From: an uncultured Bacteroidales bacterium
GTDB taxonomy: Bacteria > Bacteroidota > Bacteroidia > Bacteroidales > Bacteroidaceae
Assembly: GCA_937898885.1 (NCBI GenBank)
Contig: CALDKD010000014.1
Span: 66,343 to 130,342, forward strand
Direction of reading: 5' to 3'
Length of the DNA: 64,000 nucleotides
Shown: piece by piece, positions 41,666-51,453 of the stretch
How the letters are laid out: every line of letters starts with the position of its first letter
Numbering within the stretch: the first letter of the stretch is position 1
Notes under the pieces: model-generated
Database searches by the model: none
What the model saw: the letters and a program-made list of their open reading frames with translations, nothing else
What the model was told of the DNA's origin: nothing
Position numbers and translations under genes: made by a program

Positions 41666-43051
41666 ATGGAAAAGACAGAAAACTTCTCATTGACGGCAAA
41701 GGACTATAAACGTACCTATGCAGGTAAGTTCATGCTTGTTGAGGGCGCCAGACTGATGGAGAATATCAGCGGTGAGGACTTCTGCGTGACGAAGAAGATG
41801 GACGGCATCATGCAGGTCGTTTTCGTACGCGACGGCAAGGTTTGCGCCTACACATCACATGGCAACCAGGTTCCGTCCTCATTGCCGTGCATCACCGAAT
41901 TTGCCGCACTCGTGGCGGCATCGGGCATAATGAATGCCACATTCGGTGCGGAGCTGTATGCCACGATACGTACCGATGGCCGGGAACGGGTCTGCGATGT
42001 CACCACGGCACTCTCAAAGCCGGAACTGCTGGGGCAGCTTCACCTTGCTCCGTTTGACATCATTGATCTTGACGGCAAGCCCTTCGAGGCGGAACACTAC
42101 AAGGAAAAGATGAGGGCCTTGCAGCGTATCTTCGGCAAGGGTGTGCTTGTAATGCCTGTTGACTCGCGGTCTGCCGCGTCAAAGCATGAGGTGAATCAGA
42201 TTTTTGACGAATGGGTGACAAAGGGTGGAGCTGAGGGTCTGGTCATTCATAGTGAGATGCCAGTAATATACAAGGTAAAGCCGCGTCACACCGTCGATGC
42301 TGTCATAATAGGCTATACCGTAGGCGAGGACATCCATGCCGATATGGTACGTGACATACTGCTTGCCGTGATGCGTCCTGACGGTCTGCTCCAGCAGTTC
42401 GCCACCACAGGCAGCGGATTCACCGAAGAACAGCGTCAGTCGCTCTACGCAGAGCTGCTGAATGACAGTGCTGAGTCGGAATACATTGAGACTGACTCAC
42501 GCAATGTGGCCTTCCAGATGGTACGGCCGCGCATAGTCGTTGAGATTTCCGCCCTGGATTTTGTGACTGAGAATGCTGCCGGCGAGCCCAAGCGTAACAT
42601 GCTGATATCGTATTCCGAAGAGTCGGGGTATAAGGTCGTGATGCAGGCCGATGGCGTTGCGGCACACAACCCGGTGTTCGTAAGGGTACGTGATGACAAG
42701 TCGTTCTGCGAGTCTGACATCAGGGTCAGACAACTCAAGGACCTCTGCTCGTTTGCCATACGCAGGGTGACGAATGCCGCTGAACTGCCTGAAAGTACGG
42801 TACTGCTGCGGCGTGTCTTCGTAAAACAGTCCAGTGGCAGGATGATGGTGCAGAAGTTTGTCGTATGGAAGACAAACAAGGAACAGACAGGTATGTTCCC
42901 GGCGTACGTGTTCCATAACACCGATTACAGCAGCTCACGTTGCGAATCGCTTAAGCGCGACATACGTGTGTCTGACAGCCGGGAGCAGATAATGGAACTC
43001 TGCAACGACTACATTGAATCAGTAATAAAGAAAGGATGGTCTGAATTATGA
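41666..43051 (+). CDS. ATP-dependent polynucleotide-ligase-like nucleotidyltransferase
   Basis: 461 aa. The motifs of the covalent nucleotidyltransferase superfamily are in order: I TKKMDGIMQ with Lys44 as adenylation site (KxDG), III-like FGAELYATI (about 92-100), IV GAEGLVIHS (about 189-197) and V VIYKVKPRHTVDAVIIGY (about 199-216). The last 250 residues are not a standard OB-fold pattern that I recognise. It should seal nicks or adenylylate a 5' end, in DNA or RNA. The stop overlaps the helicase start (ATGA). Confidence 0.85.
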   Translation: MEKTENFSLTAKDYKRTYAGKFMLVEGARLMENISGEDFCVTKKMDGIMQVVFVRDGKVCAYTSHGNQVPSSLPCITEFAALVAASGIMNATFGAELYATIRTDGRERVCDVTTALSKPELLGQLHLAPFDIIDLDGKPFEAEHYKEKMRALQRIFGKGVLVMPVDSRSAASKHEVNQIFDEWVTKGGAEGLVIHSEMPVIYKVKPRHTVDAVIIGYTVGEDIHADMVRDILLAVMRPDGLLQQFATTGSGFTEEQRQSLYAELLNDSAESEYIETDSRNVAFQMVRPRIVVEISALDFVTENAAGEPKRNMLISYSEESGYKVVMQADGVAAHNPVFVRVRDDKSFCESDIRVRQLKDLCSFAIRRVTNAAELPESTVLLRRVFVKQSSGRMMVQKFVVWKTNKEQTGMFPAYVFHNTDYSSSRCESLKRDIRVSDSREQIMELCNDYIESVIKKGWSEL

Positions 43052-46000
43052 AACTGCACGTACAATTATATGAAATGACAAAACGCTATGGCGCCGATAT
43101 GCTGGGCATGACCCAGCTGGCAGCCATGATGGACGACGAGGAGATGTTCCGTCCATTTGAGCAGCGTCCATACAAGGCATTGTTCCGGCTTATGTCACGG
43201 AACGGTTATGCAAAGGCGATATCCGATATGGGACAGTGGAGGGAGTCCGATGCGCTTGCCATAGAGAAGAAGATAGGGGCGGAATATTCCGGTAACGCAG
43301 ACATACACTATGCCGTGCAGAGCATTGCCTTTGCCTTGGGGTGGATTGCCGATGTTGATACTGTGAGAATTGCCGGAGTTGACATAACCCAGGATGTCGG
43401 GCTTGCTGAGAGTGAGGTGCCGTATATTTCCCATGGCTCAAGTCAGTGCATAGGTACGATGATACCTTCTGCAATGGCATTGCCTGTACATCATCAGCTC
43501 AATGTACTTGCCAAGGAGGAAGGCGGCGTGGCTGAGTATGTCATGGAACAGATGGGTATCGGCACAAAGAAGGAACTGGAGGAAAAGGTGAGCGGCGAGC
43601 AGATAGACGGCATAGCCATGGCAATCAGACAGATGAGTTGCGGACGAGGCTTCATACTTGGCGACATGACCGGCATAGGTAAGGGACGTCAGGTGGCAAT
43701 GCTGCTCAAGTGGGCGACCATGCATGGGAATAAACCTGTGTTTGTAACAGAGAAATCCATACTGTTCAATGACCTTTACCGTGACCTTTTTGATGTCGGA
43801 TATGGTGATCTGCGTCCGTTCATCCTCAACAGTGACAAGGACGCACGCGTTGTTGACCCAGAAGGAAACCTGATATACGACCGGCCTTCCGCTACAGAGA
43901 TGGATGATTTCAAGTCCACGAAATCGGTTCCTGCCGGTTATGACTACCTGCTTCTGACGTATTCGCAGCTGAGCCGCAAGGAAAGCAAAAACTGGAAGGT
44001 GGACTGTGTGCGTGAGGTGGTGAGAGGTACATTCCTCATCATGGATGAGAGTCACAATGCTAGTGGTGAGGAGAGTAATGTCGGCATGTTTTTCCGTGAG
44101 GCGGTGCAATTGGCATCCGGAGTATGTTTCTCATCAGCCACTTATGCCAAGTATCCGTCAAGCATGCCTGTCTATGCGCTCAAGACTGCCATCGGTGAGG
44201 CGAACATACCGGCCGACCAGCTCATTGATATCGTATCGCATGGCGGTCCCATACTGCAGGAGGTGATGGCAAAGGGACTGGTGAACTCCGGGTCAATGAT
44301 ACGCAGGCAGCGTGACATGAAAGACGTGGAAAGGACTCTCTATGCCTCAAGTGATCCGAATCATGTGGAACTGATGCGCCAGCGCTATGACCAGGTAATA
44401 ACACTTATACAGGACATCCGTGAATTCCAGGAGCAGTTTATCAAGCCTTACCTGCGCTCTCTTGATGCGGAAGTTATACTGAAGGCGGAGAACAAGATCG
44501 GCAAGAACGAACAGTTTGTCGGAAAGAAGACACGTATCTCATATATGAGGTTCTCAGCACTCATGACGCCTACCATCCGTCAGTTGTTGTTTGCCATCAA
44601 GGCTGACGATGCCATAGAAGTGACGCTGCGTGAGCTTAAGGACGGCCGTAAACCGATAATACAGGTCAGCCGCACCATGGAGAGCAGTATGTCACAATTG
44701 GTCAAGGCGGGTATGACGTTGGACAAGCCTGATTTTGCACTTGCGCTTATCGGACAGATAAACAATATGTTCAAATACGCTGCGGTAGGTGTGACAAAGT
44801 CCAATAAAGGCAGGAGCGTCTGCTATAAACAGTATCGTACAAATAAGGAGTTTGACCTGACAACACTGGACGGCTTTTTCGGGAGCACGTGCGCGTCATA
44901 CGCGTACGATTACCTGGTCAAGAAGATCAGTTCCACGGATACCGGACTGCCTCTCAGCCCGATAGACTATTATGTGGAGAGCATGAAAAGGGCGGGATAT
45001 AATGTCGGTGAGCTGACCCAGAGAAAGAACACATTCCGATACACTGACGTCAGTAAAGGGGCCAACAGCGAGGTCTTATGCGTCAAACGGCAGGCTCCAA
45101 ACAAGAAAGCTGTCGCAAGTGACTTCAACAGTGGAAAACTGGATGTCCTGATAGGCAACAGAGTGATGTCATCGGGCATATCACTGCATAGCAGCAGCAA
45201 GTTTCAGGACAAGCGCCAGAGGGTCGTCATCACTTGGGAACAGCAGGACAGCGCTGACCGTCAGACTCAGTTTGACGGCCGTGCGGACCGTACAGGACAA
45301 ATCAGTCACTGCGCCTTTGTGGTCCTGACATCACCTATTCCTGCCGAGCAGCGGTTCCTTATGATGAATGACCGCAAGCAGCGTTCACTGAATGCCAATG
45401 TCGAGGCCAACCAGCATAGCGACAACAACTGTGTGGATATGATCAACCAATATGGAGCAAAGGTGGCATTTGAGTTTCTTACCGAGAATCCCGAACTGAA
45501 CAGCGTGTTTGACGGTGTAGGTGATATGAGTTATATTGATGATCAGAAAATAGCATACATAACAGACTTCATGCGGACATTGGGACTGGTGAGCTGCAAG
45601 GAGCAGGAGGATATTCTGAACGAGCTGCAGTCCAAATACAACGAGCTGATCAGCTATCTTGACGATATCGGTGAGAATGAACTGTTTCCGAAGGCGTTGC
45701 CGCTGAATGCCAAACTTCTTGACCGGTCAGTATTCTTTGTCGGGAAGATAAACTCCAGAAGTCAGTTCGGGCAGGATGCCATGCTTGACGAGGTGGAGGT
45801 GGATGTGTTACGCCGGCCCATGCGGGAAGAACAGATACGTCCAATAATGAGGACGCTGAGCTCTGCAGATAAACTCAAGCCTGTAATCGTTGCTTACCAG
45901 GACTCCAAATGCAATGACATAGAGCTGTACTATGATAACCTGAAGCAGGACGTTCTCAAACAGTTGCAGGCAGCGAAGCAGGCAAAACTCATTTATACTC

Positions 46001-46653
46001 CAAGCAGACTTGCGAAACTGTCACAGCGTGCCTACAATGATGCACAGAAGCTCAAAGAGATTGGACTGATAAGAGAAAAGACTCATAATATGGTCAAGCT
46101 GATGGACTGCTTCACGCCTGGCATGGCCGTTGGAATTCCGTCGTCACTTCAACCGTTTGGCGAGATAAATGACGTCCGTATGCTTGATTATGTATCCGTA
46201 GGATTGTTCCTCGGGTACAAGCAGGTCGGCAACAGACCTACAGGTTCAAACATTAAGGCTGTGTTTGCCGTGAATGATGGCCGTCAGCGTCTTGACATTC
46301 CATTGAGTGAGCCGGAGAAGCTGGAGACAATAAAGAACCAGACATCATTGGGTATCATGCGCCAGCGCCTTGTAAACGTATCGCTTGATACATGGAATTC
46401 ACTCCTGTCGAACAACACACGTGAGAAGGCATATATCGTAACGGGTAATCTATTGCTGGGTATATCAGCAGCAAAGCAGTTCGGCAAGAACATAGGCAAT
46501 AGTAAACTGCGTCAACTGGTTAAGTGCAAGGGGCACGGACATCTCATAAACTATACTGACGACAGCGGAAGACTGCGTAATGGCTATCTCATGCCGCGCA
46601 TATTCAAACCTGCCGATGTGAAGTTATACGGACCGAAAGATCTTTCAAACTGA
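43048..46653 (+). CDS. Strawberry-notch-type SF2 helicase (1201 aa)
   Basis: A large SF2 ATPase. Motif I GDMTGIGKGRQ (about 206-216), Ia PVFVTEKSILFNDLYRD (about 231), II LIMDESHNASG (about 330-340), III FSSATYAKYPSS (about 362), V-like VLIGNRVMSSGISLHS and VI QFDGRADRTGQ (about 738-748). The spacing and the 'TGIGKGR', 'DESH', 'SGISLH' and 'GRADRTGQ' motifs are those of the Strawberry notch (SBNO) helicase family, which in bacteria occurs mainly in mobile elements and phages. The N-terminal 190 residues are unassigned. It probably acts as a translocase in the same pathway as the ligase and the AAA+ protein. Confidence 0.87.
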   Translation: MKLHVQLYEMTKRYGADMLGMTQLAAMMDDEEMFRPFEQRPYKALFRLMSRNGYAKAISDMGQWRESDALAIEKKIGAEYSGNADIHYAVQSIAFALGWIADVDTVRIAGVDITQDVGLAESEVPYISHGSSQCIGTMIPSAMALPVHHQLNVLAKEEGGVAEYVMEQMGIGTKKELEEKVSGEQIDGIAMAIRQMSCGRGFILGDMTGIGKGRQVAMLLKWATMHGNKPVFVTEKSILFNDLYRDLFDVGYGDLRPFILNSDKDARVVDPEGNLIYDRPSATEMDDFKSTKSVPAGYDYLLLTYSQLSRKESKNWKVDCVREVVRGTFLIMDESHNASGEESNVGMFFREAVQLASGVCFSSATYAKYPSSMPVYALKTAIGEANIPADQLIDIVSHGGPILQEVMAKGLVNSGSMIRRQRDMKDVERTLYASSDPNHVELMRQRYDQVITLIQDIREFQEQFIKPYLRSLDAEVILKAENKIGKNEQFVGKKTRISYMRFSALMTPTIRQLLFAIKADDAIEVTLRELKDGRKPIIQVSRTMESSMSQLVKAGMTLDKPDFALALIGQINNMFKYAAVGVTKSNKGRSVCYKQYRTNKEFDLTTLDGFFGSTCASYAYDYLVKKISSTDTGLPLSPIDYYVESMKRAGYNVGELTQRKNTFRYTDVSKGANSEVLCVKRQAPNKKAVASDFNSGKLDVLIGNRVMSSGISLHSSSKFQDKRQRVVITWEQQDSADRQTQFDGRADRTGQISHCAFVVLTSPIPAEQRFLMMNDRKQRSLNANVEANQHSDNNCVDMINQYGAKVAFEFLTENPELNSVFDGVGDMSYIDDQKIAYITDFMRTLGLVSCKEQEDILNELQSKYNELISYLDDIGENELFPKALPLNAKLLDRSVFFVGKINSRSQFGQDAMLDEVEVDVLRRPMREEQIRPIMRTLSSADKLKPVIVAYQDSKCNDIELYYDNLKQDVLKQLQAAKQAKLIYTPSRLAKLSQRAYNDAQKLKEIGLIREKTHNMVKLMDCFTPGMAVGIPSSLQPFGEINDVRMLDYVSVGLFLGYKQVGNRPTGSNIKAVFAVNDGRQRLDIPLSEPEKLETIKNQTSLGIMRQRLVNVSLDTWNSLLSNNTREKAYIVTGNLLLGISAAKQFGKNIGNSKLRQLVKCKGHGHLINYTDDSGRLRNGYLMPRIFKPADVKLYGPKDLSN

Positions 46654-46680
46654 CAATTATTAATATGAAACATAATCGTA

Positions 46681-47970
46681 ATGAAAGTATTGAATGAAAA
46701 TGCCATCATAAACCTTGAGGATGGCAGAAAGGCAAAGGTGCTGGATGTGTTGGGAAGTGGCGGTCAGGGAACCGTCTATGCCGTTGAGATTGATGGTGAA
46801 CGGTATGCCATGAAATGGTATGCAAAGGCACCCTCGGAGGCGTTCCGTCAGAATCTGATGAAGAACGTGGAAGAGGGCAGTCCTTCACCGATGTTCCTCT
46901 GGCCACAGGCCGTTACGCGCATAAGATTCGACTCGTATGGCTATATTATGCCTCTGAAACCGGACGGCTATTATGAGTTCACTGAATTCCGCCTTGCCAA
47001 AGTGCGCTTCCGCTCAATGAGAGCCGTCATTACCGCAGCCATCCTTACCTGTGAGGCTTTCAGGCAGCTGCATGCCAAGGGACTGTCGTATCAGGATCTG
47101 AACGACGGCGGTTTCTTCATCAACCCGGTGACAGGACAGGTCATGATATGCGACTGTGACAATGTGTTTCCTCATGGAGAACAGTCCGGCATACTTGGCA
47201 AGGCGCGATACATTGCTCCTGAGGTTGTGAGGGGGGAGTCCATGCCAAACAGTTACTCGGACCGTTTCAGTATGGTGGTGCTGCTGTTCATGTTCTTCTG
47301 CATAGATCACCCGTTGGAAGGCAGGAATGTGGTGCGTTATCCCTGTCTTACTGAAGATATTGAGAGGAAGCTGTTCGGCGAGCAGCCATGCTTCATCTAT
47401 GATTCGGATGATGCTAGTAACCGTCCTGTCAGCGGAGTTCATCACAATGCAATCAACCTGTGGAAACTGCTGCCGGATAAGCTGCACAAGGCTTTCTGCC
47501 AGGAATTGGGAAAGGAGAAGATAATGCATCCTGAACAGCGTATGACGGAAATGGAATGGATAGACATGCTTATCGCTGTCCGTGACTCTCTGGTACGCTG
47601 TCCACACTGTGGCGATGAGGCTTTCATAGGTGACATGACATTTTGCCTGAACCGGCAGTGCCGGATGGACATAAATGTTCCATTATGGCTGGTCTCGGAC
47701 ACACGTCATATTCCGCTCATCGATGGCAATATGATATTCATCGGAAAAAAGACCAGACCCGTCGGAAGGGTCGTGACGAGGCCTGATGTTCCGGGTATGC
47801 TGATAATGCAGAATATATCCGATGACACATGGCAACTGACAACGCCTTCCGGCAAGTCGAAGAACATAGATCCAAAGTCATTCTTTCCTGTAAAAGAGGG
47901 CATGAGGCTTTCTGTTACTATGGAAGACGGCATGCCTGCCCCATTTATTGTCAGTTCATGCATTTCTTAA
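46681..47970 (+). CDS. Serine/threonine protein kinase with C-terminal zinc ribbon
   Basis: 429 aa. The glycine loop VLGSGGQGTVYAV (about 23-35) and the invariant Lys in YAMKWY (about 44) are intact. The catalytic loop reads SYQDLNDGGFFI (about 136-147): the Asp is kept but the usual Asn five residues later is Gly. The metal-binding segment is ICDCDNV (about 155) instead of DFG, and APEVVRGE (about 179) follows. A four-Cys ribbon (CPHCGDEAF and CLNRQCRM, about 306-330) and a beta-rich end (about 340-420, FHA-like at most) complete it. It forms a triad with the vWA and PP2C proteins. Confidence 0.85.
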   Translation: MKVLNENAIINLEDGRKAKVLDVLGSGGQGTVYAVEIDGERYAMKWYAKAPSEAFRQNLMKNVEEGSPSPMFLWPQAVTRIRFDSYGYIMPLKPDGYYEFTEFRLAKVRFRSMRAVITAAILTCEAFRQLHAKGLSYQDLNDGGFFINPVTGQVMICDCDNVFPHGEQSGILGKARYIAPEVVRGESMPNSYSDRFSMVVLLFMFFCIDHPLEGRNVVRYPCLTEDIERKLFGEQPCFIYDSDDASNRPVSGVHHNAINLWKLLPDKLHKAFCQELGKEKIMHPEQRMTEMEWIDMLIAVRDSLVRCPHCGDEAFIGDMTFCLNRQCRMDINVPLWLVSDTRHIPLIDGNMIFIGKKTRPVGRVVTRPDVPGMLIMQNISDDTWQLTTPSGKSKNIDPKSFFPVKEGMRLSVTMEDGMPAPFIVSSCIS

Positions 47971-47998
47971 TCAGTTAAACTTATAAACATTTATCATT

Positions 47999-48802
47999 AT
48001 GGCACTTACAGATTATGAACTTACTCCGGCGGCTCGTCGGACACTCAACATTTTTCTTATGGCGGACACATCGGGCAGTATGTCTGGTGAGAAGATTGCG
48101 GCGGTGAATGATGCTATGCGCAATATCATCCCTATCATCAATGGCATCAGTGAAAGCAATCCTGATGCGGACATCAAGATTGCTGTCATGACATTCAATA
48201 ACACATGGAGCTGGATGACTCCTCAGCCGCAGCTGCCTTCTTCTTTTACCTGGACAGATCAGTCTGCTTGTGGTATGACGGCTTTGGGAGAATCCTGTAT
48301 TGAGCTTAACCAACAACTGTCTCACAAGCATGGGTTTCTCTCATCGGCCTCGGGCTCATACGCTCCCGTGGTGATACTGTTGAGCGATGGAGGTCCTACC
48401 GATGACTTTAATGCAGGCATGGCTCAGCTGGAGCAGAATGCATGGTTCCGTCATGCAATCCGCATTGCCATTGCTATTGGAAACGATGCGGACATTGAGG
48501 TACTGAAGACCTTTACAGGCAATGCCGAACTTGTCTTCCGTGTTCACAATATCGATGCGCTGAAGACTGCCATCCGTGTGGCGGTGGTTACTTCGTCCAT
48601 GATCAGCAGCCGCAGCTCGTCAATAGCATTGGGTGGAAATGCCGCAATGACTTCAAATGGAACCGCTTGTCAGAATAATCCTGCTCCTACCAAGGCACAG
48701 CAGACTGCTGCGGCGATCAGTGAGGAACTGAGCGGGGAGTATGGCATTGACGTTGGCAACGAATCGTTGCTCGGTGATCTGGATGTGGATGATTTTGACT
48801 GA
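47999..48802 (+). CDS. vWA-domain protein (TerY-like)
   Basis: 267 aa. A vWA domain fills residues 10-205: MIDAS motif LMADTSGSMSGEK (about 18-30), the Thr/Ser in CGMTALGES (about 91-99) and Asp in LLSDGGPTDD (about 125-134). The C-terminal 60 residues are a flexible linker and an acidic end (LLGDLDVDDFD). TerY-type vWA proteins work with a kinase and a PP2C in 'TerY-P' triads, presumably as a phospho-regulated scaffold. Its gene lies 2 bp before the PP2C gene. Confidence 0.88.
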   Translation: MALTDYELTPAARRTLNIFLMADTSGSMSGEKIAAVNDAMRNIIPIINGISESNPDADIKIAVMTFNNTWSWMTPQPQLPSSFTWTDQSACGMTALGESCIELNQQLSHKHGFLSSASGSYAPVVILLSDGGPTDDFNAGMAQLEQNAWFRHAIRIAIAIGNDADIEVLKTFTGNAELVFRVHNIDALKTAIRVAVVTSSMISSRSSSIALGGNAAMTSNGTACQNNPAPTKAQQTAAAISEELSGEYGIDVGNESLLGDLDVDDFD

Positions 48803-48804
48803 TC

Positions 48805-49581
48805 ATGTACATCTTTAACAAGTCTGTTCAGGGGGCGAGTCATCTTGATGCCGGCAAGGAGTGTCAGGATTACTCGCTGTCCTGGCACAATGAACATGCC
48901 GGCATTATCTGTGTAAGCGACGGTCATGGCGGTGACCGGTATATCCATAGCGCAGAAGGTGCCAAGGCGGCATGTGAGGTTACCTTGGATGCTCTGATCC
49001 AGCTGTCAGGGAATGATGATATGGCGTTTACTGATGACTCCCTTAAACAACTTGCCGCCTGCATTGTCGCGCGCTGGCATGACAGGATTGGTGAAACTGA
49101 TGCCACGGAGTACGGATGCACGCTGCTGGCATACGTCCAGACACGCTCATGGTGGCTGGCTATCCAGATCGGTGACGGACATTGTGTGGTGAAGGATAGG
49201 GCTGGTTCATGGCAGCAGCCGGTTCCATGGGATGAGCGATGCTTCCTGAATATGACAACGTCAATGTGCGATGATGATGCCACGCATGAGTTCCGTTTCG
49301 CTTTCGGCTGTTCTGACAGCCGGATATGCCAATTCCTGCCGCAGGCGGTAATGCTGTGCTCCGATGGCGTGACTGGAGCATTCGGAGACGGTGAACTGCT
49401 ATATGGATTCTACGGCAACCTGCTGTCTAGCATGGAAAGCGATGGTGTGGATAAGGTGCATGATGATCTTCAGGAGGTTCTCTCGTATTTCAGCAGGAAA
49501 ACGACTGGCGATGACATGAGCGTAGCAGTGATTGTAAATGACAAAACTGACAGGTCCGAAATTTGCTTTCAAACTGATTAA
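48805..49581 (+). CDS. PP2C-family protein phosphatase
   Basis: 258 aa. PP2C motifs: KECQDYSLSW (metal-binding Asp, about 18-27), VSDGHGGDRY (about 37-46), LCSDGVTGAFGD (about 183-194) and TGDDMSVAVIV (about 232-242). It should remove phosphates put on by the kinase and so reset the system. Position directly after the vWA gene and before the AAA+ gene. Confidence 0.9.
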   Translation: MYIFNKSVQGASHLDAGKECQDYSLSWHNEHAGIICVSDGHGGDRYIHSAEGAKAACEVTLDALIQLSGNDDMAFTDDSLKQLAACIVARWHDRIGETDATEYGCTLLAYVQTRSWWLAIQIGDGHCVVKDRAGSWQQPVPWDERCFLNMTTSMCDDDATHEFRFAFGCSDSRICQFLPQAVMLCSDGVTGAFGDGELLYGFYGNLLSSMESDGVDKVHDDLQEVLSYFSRKTTGDDMSVAVIVNDKTDRSEICFQTD

Positions 49582-49590
49582 AAGTGTAAT

Positions 49591-51435
49591 ATGTTGGAAA
49601 TTAGAACCTTATCTGTGCTTGTCGAAGACTTCCGTACCTTGCTTTCAAGTCATTTGAACAAAAAAGACGTTCTGACGTTGTCGTATTCCGGTATTTTTGA
49701 ACCGGTAATAAAAAGGAAGGAGAAAGGTATGAAGAGATGTATGGAAAAGATGGTGAAAGAAGTGGCCGGTAAGGATGAGATGACCAGGGTGTCAGCGCTC
49801 ATCAGGATATTTAACAGTACGCGCGGGACTGGTATGAGCGCAGAGTGTCTTGAGTCAATCAGCAAGGAGGTGGAGTTCCTCGGTCACGCGCTTCAGCTGA
49901 ATGCCGTGCAGTGTATGATGGTTGCGGTGTTGCTCAACGAGGACGGGGCCTGTTGCTACAATGAATTTGCCGAGCATATCGGTGTGAACAATATTGAGAT
50001 GCAGCGATACCGTACCGACCTTAACGATCTCATCAGGCGTGACCTGGTGTTTTATGCGCGAAAGATTGTAAGTGAAGGGCGCAAGGTGGCGTATTGCCTG
50101 GATGGGGAACTCGGCAAGGCTATCTGCAACGACACGCCTTACACTTCCAGCTATATCAATGAGTGGTCGCTGTATCAGATGCTGGTACATGTCAACCGCC
50201 GCTGCATTGCCAAGGCAGAAGGCTCTCTGGATTATGAGTCATTCAAAGGTGAGGTGATACGCATTGTCAATGAGACTCAGCATCTTGACTTTTCGCTTGC
50301 ATTGCGTAGCATGGAGTTGGAGTTCGAGGATATGCTGATGGTATTGCTGGCTGCCAAGTGTATTGTGGTTGATGATGAGTTCTGCATAGTTCCAAACGAC
50401 TATGAAAAACTGTTCAAGAACAAAGTGATAGAGAGAAGGGTGTGTGAGAGTATATTCAGGGGTACCGGAAAACTGGCAAAGGATAACATCATGGAAACCG
50501 ATAAGGATGAAGATGACTTTGCTACCGGTGCAACCTTCTACCTTACGGAAAAGGCCATGCATAAACTGTTGCCGGAGTATAGCTCATCGAGTACCAGAAA
50601 ACGCAAACTGTCCCGTGACGTACTTATGGAGGCGGACTCCCTGCAGGAGCGTAAGCTTTTCTATAACGATGGCGAGCGCGTGCAGGTGGATACGTTGGCG
50701 CATCTTCTTGACCAGACTCATTTTGTTGATGTGCAGAATCGTCTTCGTGATGCGGGTATGCGTTCCGGTTTTGCCTGCCTGCTGTATGGCGGCCCCGGTA
50801 CCGGCAAGACCGAGACGGTGTATCAGCTGGCCCGCCGCACCGGTCGTGCGGTGATGCGTGTCAATATCCCGGAGATAAGGGACAAGTTCGTGGGCGAGAC
50901 CGAGAAACGCTTGAAGCATCTCTTTGACTCATACCGCGAATTCGTGGATGAAAGCCGTGAGGATGGCAGCCCGTGTCCCATACTCTTCTTCAACGAGGCT
51001 GACGCCATCATCAGCAAGCGTACAGAGAATGTTGACCGCGGCGTGGACAAGATGGAGAATGCCATGCAGAACATCATCCTGCAGGAGATGGAGCAGCTTG
51101 ACGGCATCATGATTGCTACGACGAATCTGACAAGTACAATGGATTCGGCCTTTGAGCGCAGGTTCATATATAAGATAGAGCTGAGCAAGCCTTCGCGTGC
51201 GGTGAAGCGCTGCATCTGGCAGTCTATGCTGCCGCAGCTCTGCGAACAGGATGCTGATGTGCTGGCAAGCAGCTATGACTTCAGCGGCGGCCAGATTGAG
51301 AACATTGTCCGCAAGCATACCATCGATTGGGTACTTTTTGGAAGGGAACTTTCGCTCGATGATTTGCGCAGACTCTGCAATGAGGAGAATATAAACGGTT
51401 CAGGAATTCACTCACGCGTAGGTTTCTGCGCGTGA
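49591..51435 (+). CDS. AAA+ ATPase with 'NEAD' Walker B
   Basis: 614 aa. The N-terminal 370 residues are helical (winged-helix-like around IGVNNIEMQRYRTDLNDLIRR). The AAA+ core has Walker A LLYGGPGTGKTET (about 395-407), Walker B PILFFNEADAII (about 459-470, Asn in place of the first Asp), sensor 1 IATTNLTSTMD, arginine finger SAFERRF (about 516-522) and sensor 2 SGGQIENIVRK. This is a classical FtsH/Cdc48-type AAA core of the NEAD subgroup found near TerY-like genes. It may remodel a substrate controlled by the kinase/phosphatase pair. Confidence 0.87.
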   Translation: MLEIRTLSVLVEDFRTLLSSHLNKKDVLTLSYSGIFEPVIKRKEKGMKRCMEKMVKEVAGKDEMTRVSALIRIFNSTRGTGMSAECLESISKEVEFLGHALQLNAVQCMMVAVLLNEDGACCYNEFAEHIGVNNIEMQRYRTDLNDLIRRDLVFYARKIVSEGRKVAYCLDGELGKAICNDTPYTSSYINEWSLYQMLVHVNRRCIAKAEGSLDYESFKGEVIRIVNETQHLDFSLALRSMELEFEDMLMVLLAAKCIVVDDEFCIVPNDYEKLFKNKVIERRVCESIFRGTGKLAKDNIMETDKDEDDFATGATFYLTEKAMHKLLPEYSSSSTRKRKLSRDVLMEADSLQERKLFYNDGERVQVDTLAHLLDQTHFVDVQNRLRDAGMRSGFACLLYGGPGTGKTETVYQLARRTGRAVMRVNIPEIRDKFVGETEKRLKHLFDSYREFVDESREDGSPCPILFFNEADAIISKRTENVDRGVDKMENAMQNIILQEMEQLDGIMIATTNLTSTMDSAFERRFIYKIELSKPSRAVKRCIWQSMLPQLCEQDADVLASSYDFSGGQIENIVRKHTIDWVLFGRELSLDDLRRLCNEENINGSGIHSRVGFCA

Positions 51436-51453
51436 TAAACAATCAGCAGTGAT

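Noticed and set aside
43438..44109. 223 aa frame on the minus strand
   Set aside because: Antisense to the SBNO helicase motifs I and II, which are clearly coding on the plus strand.
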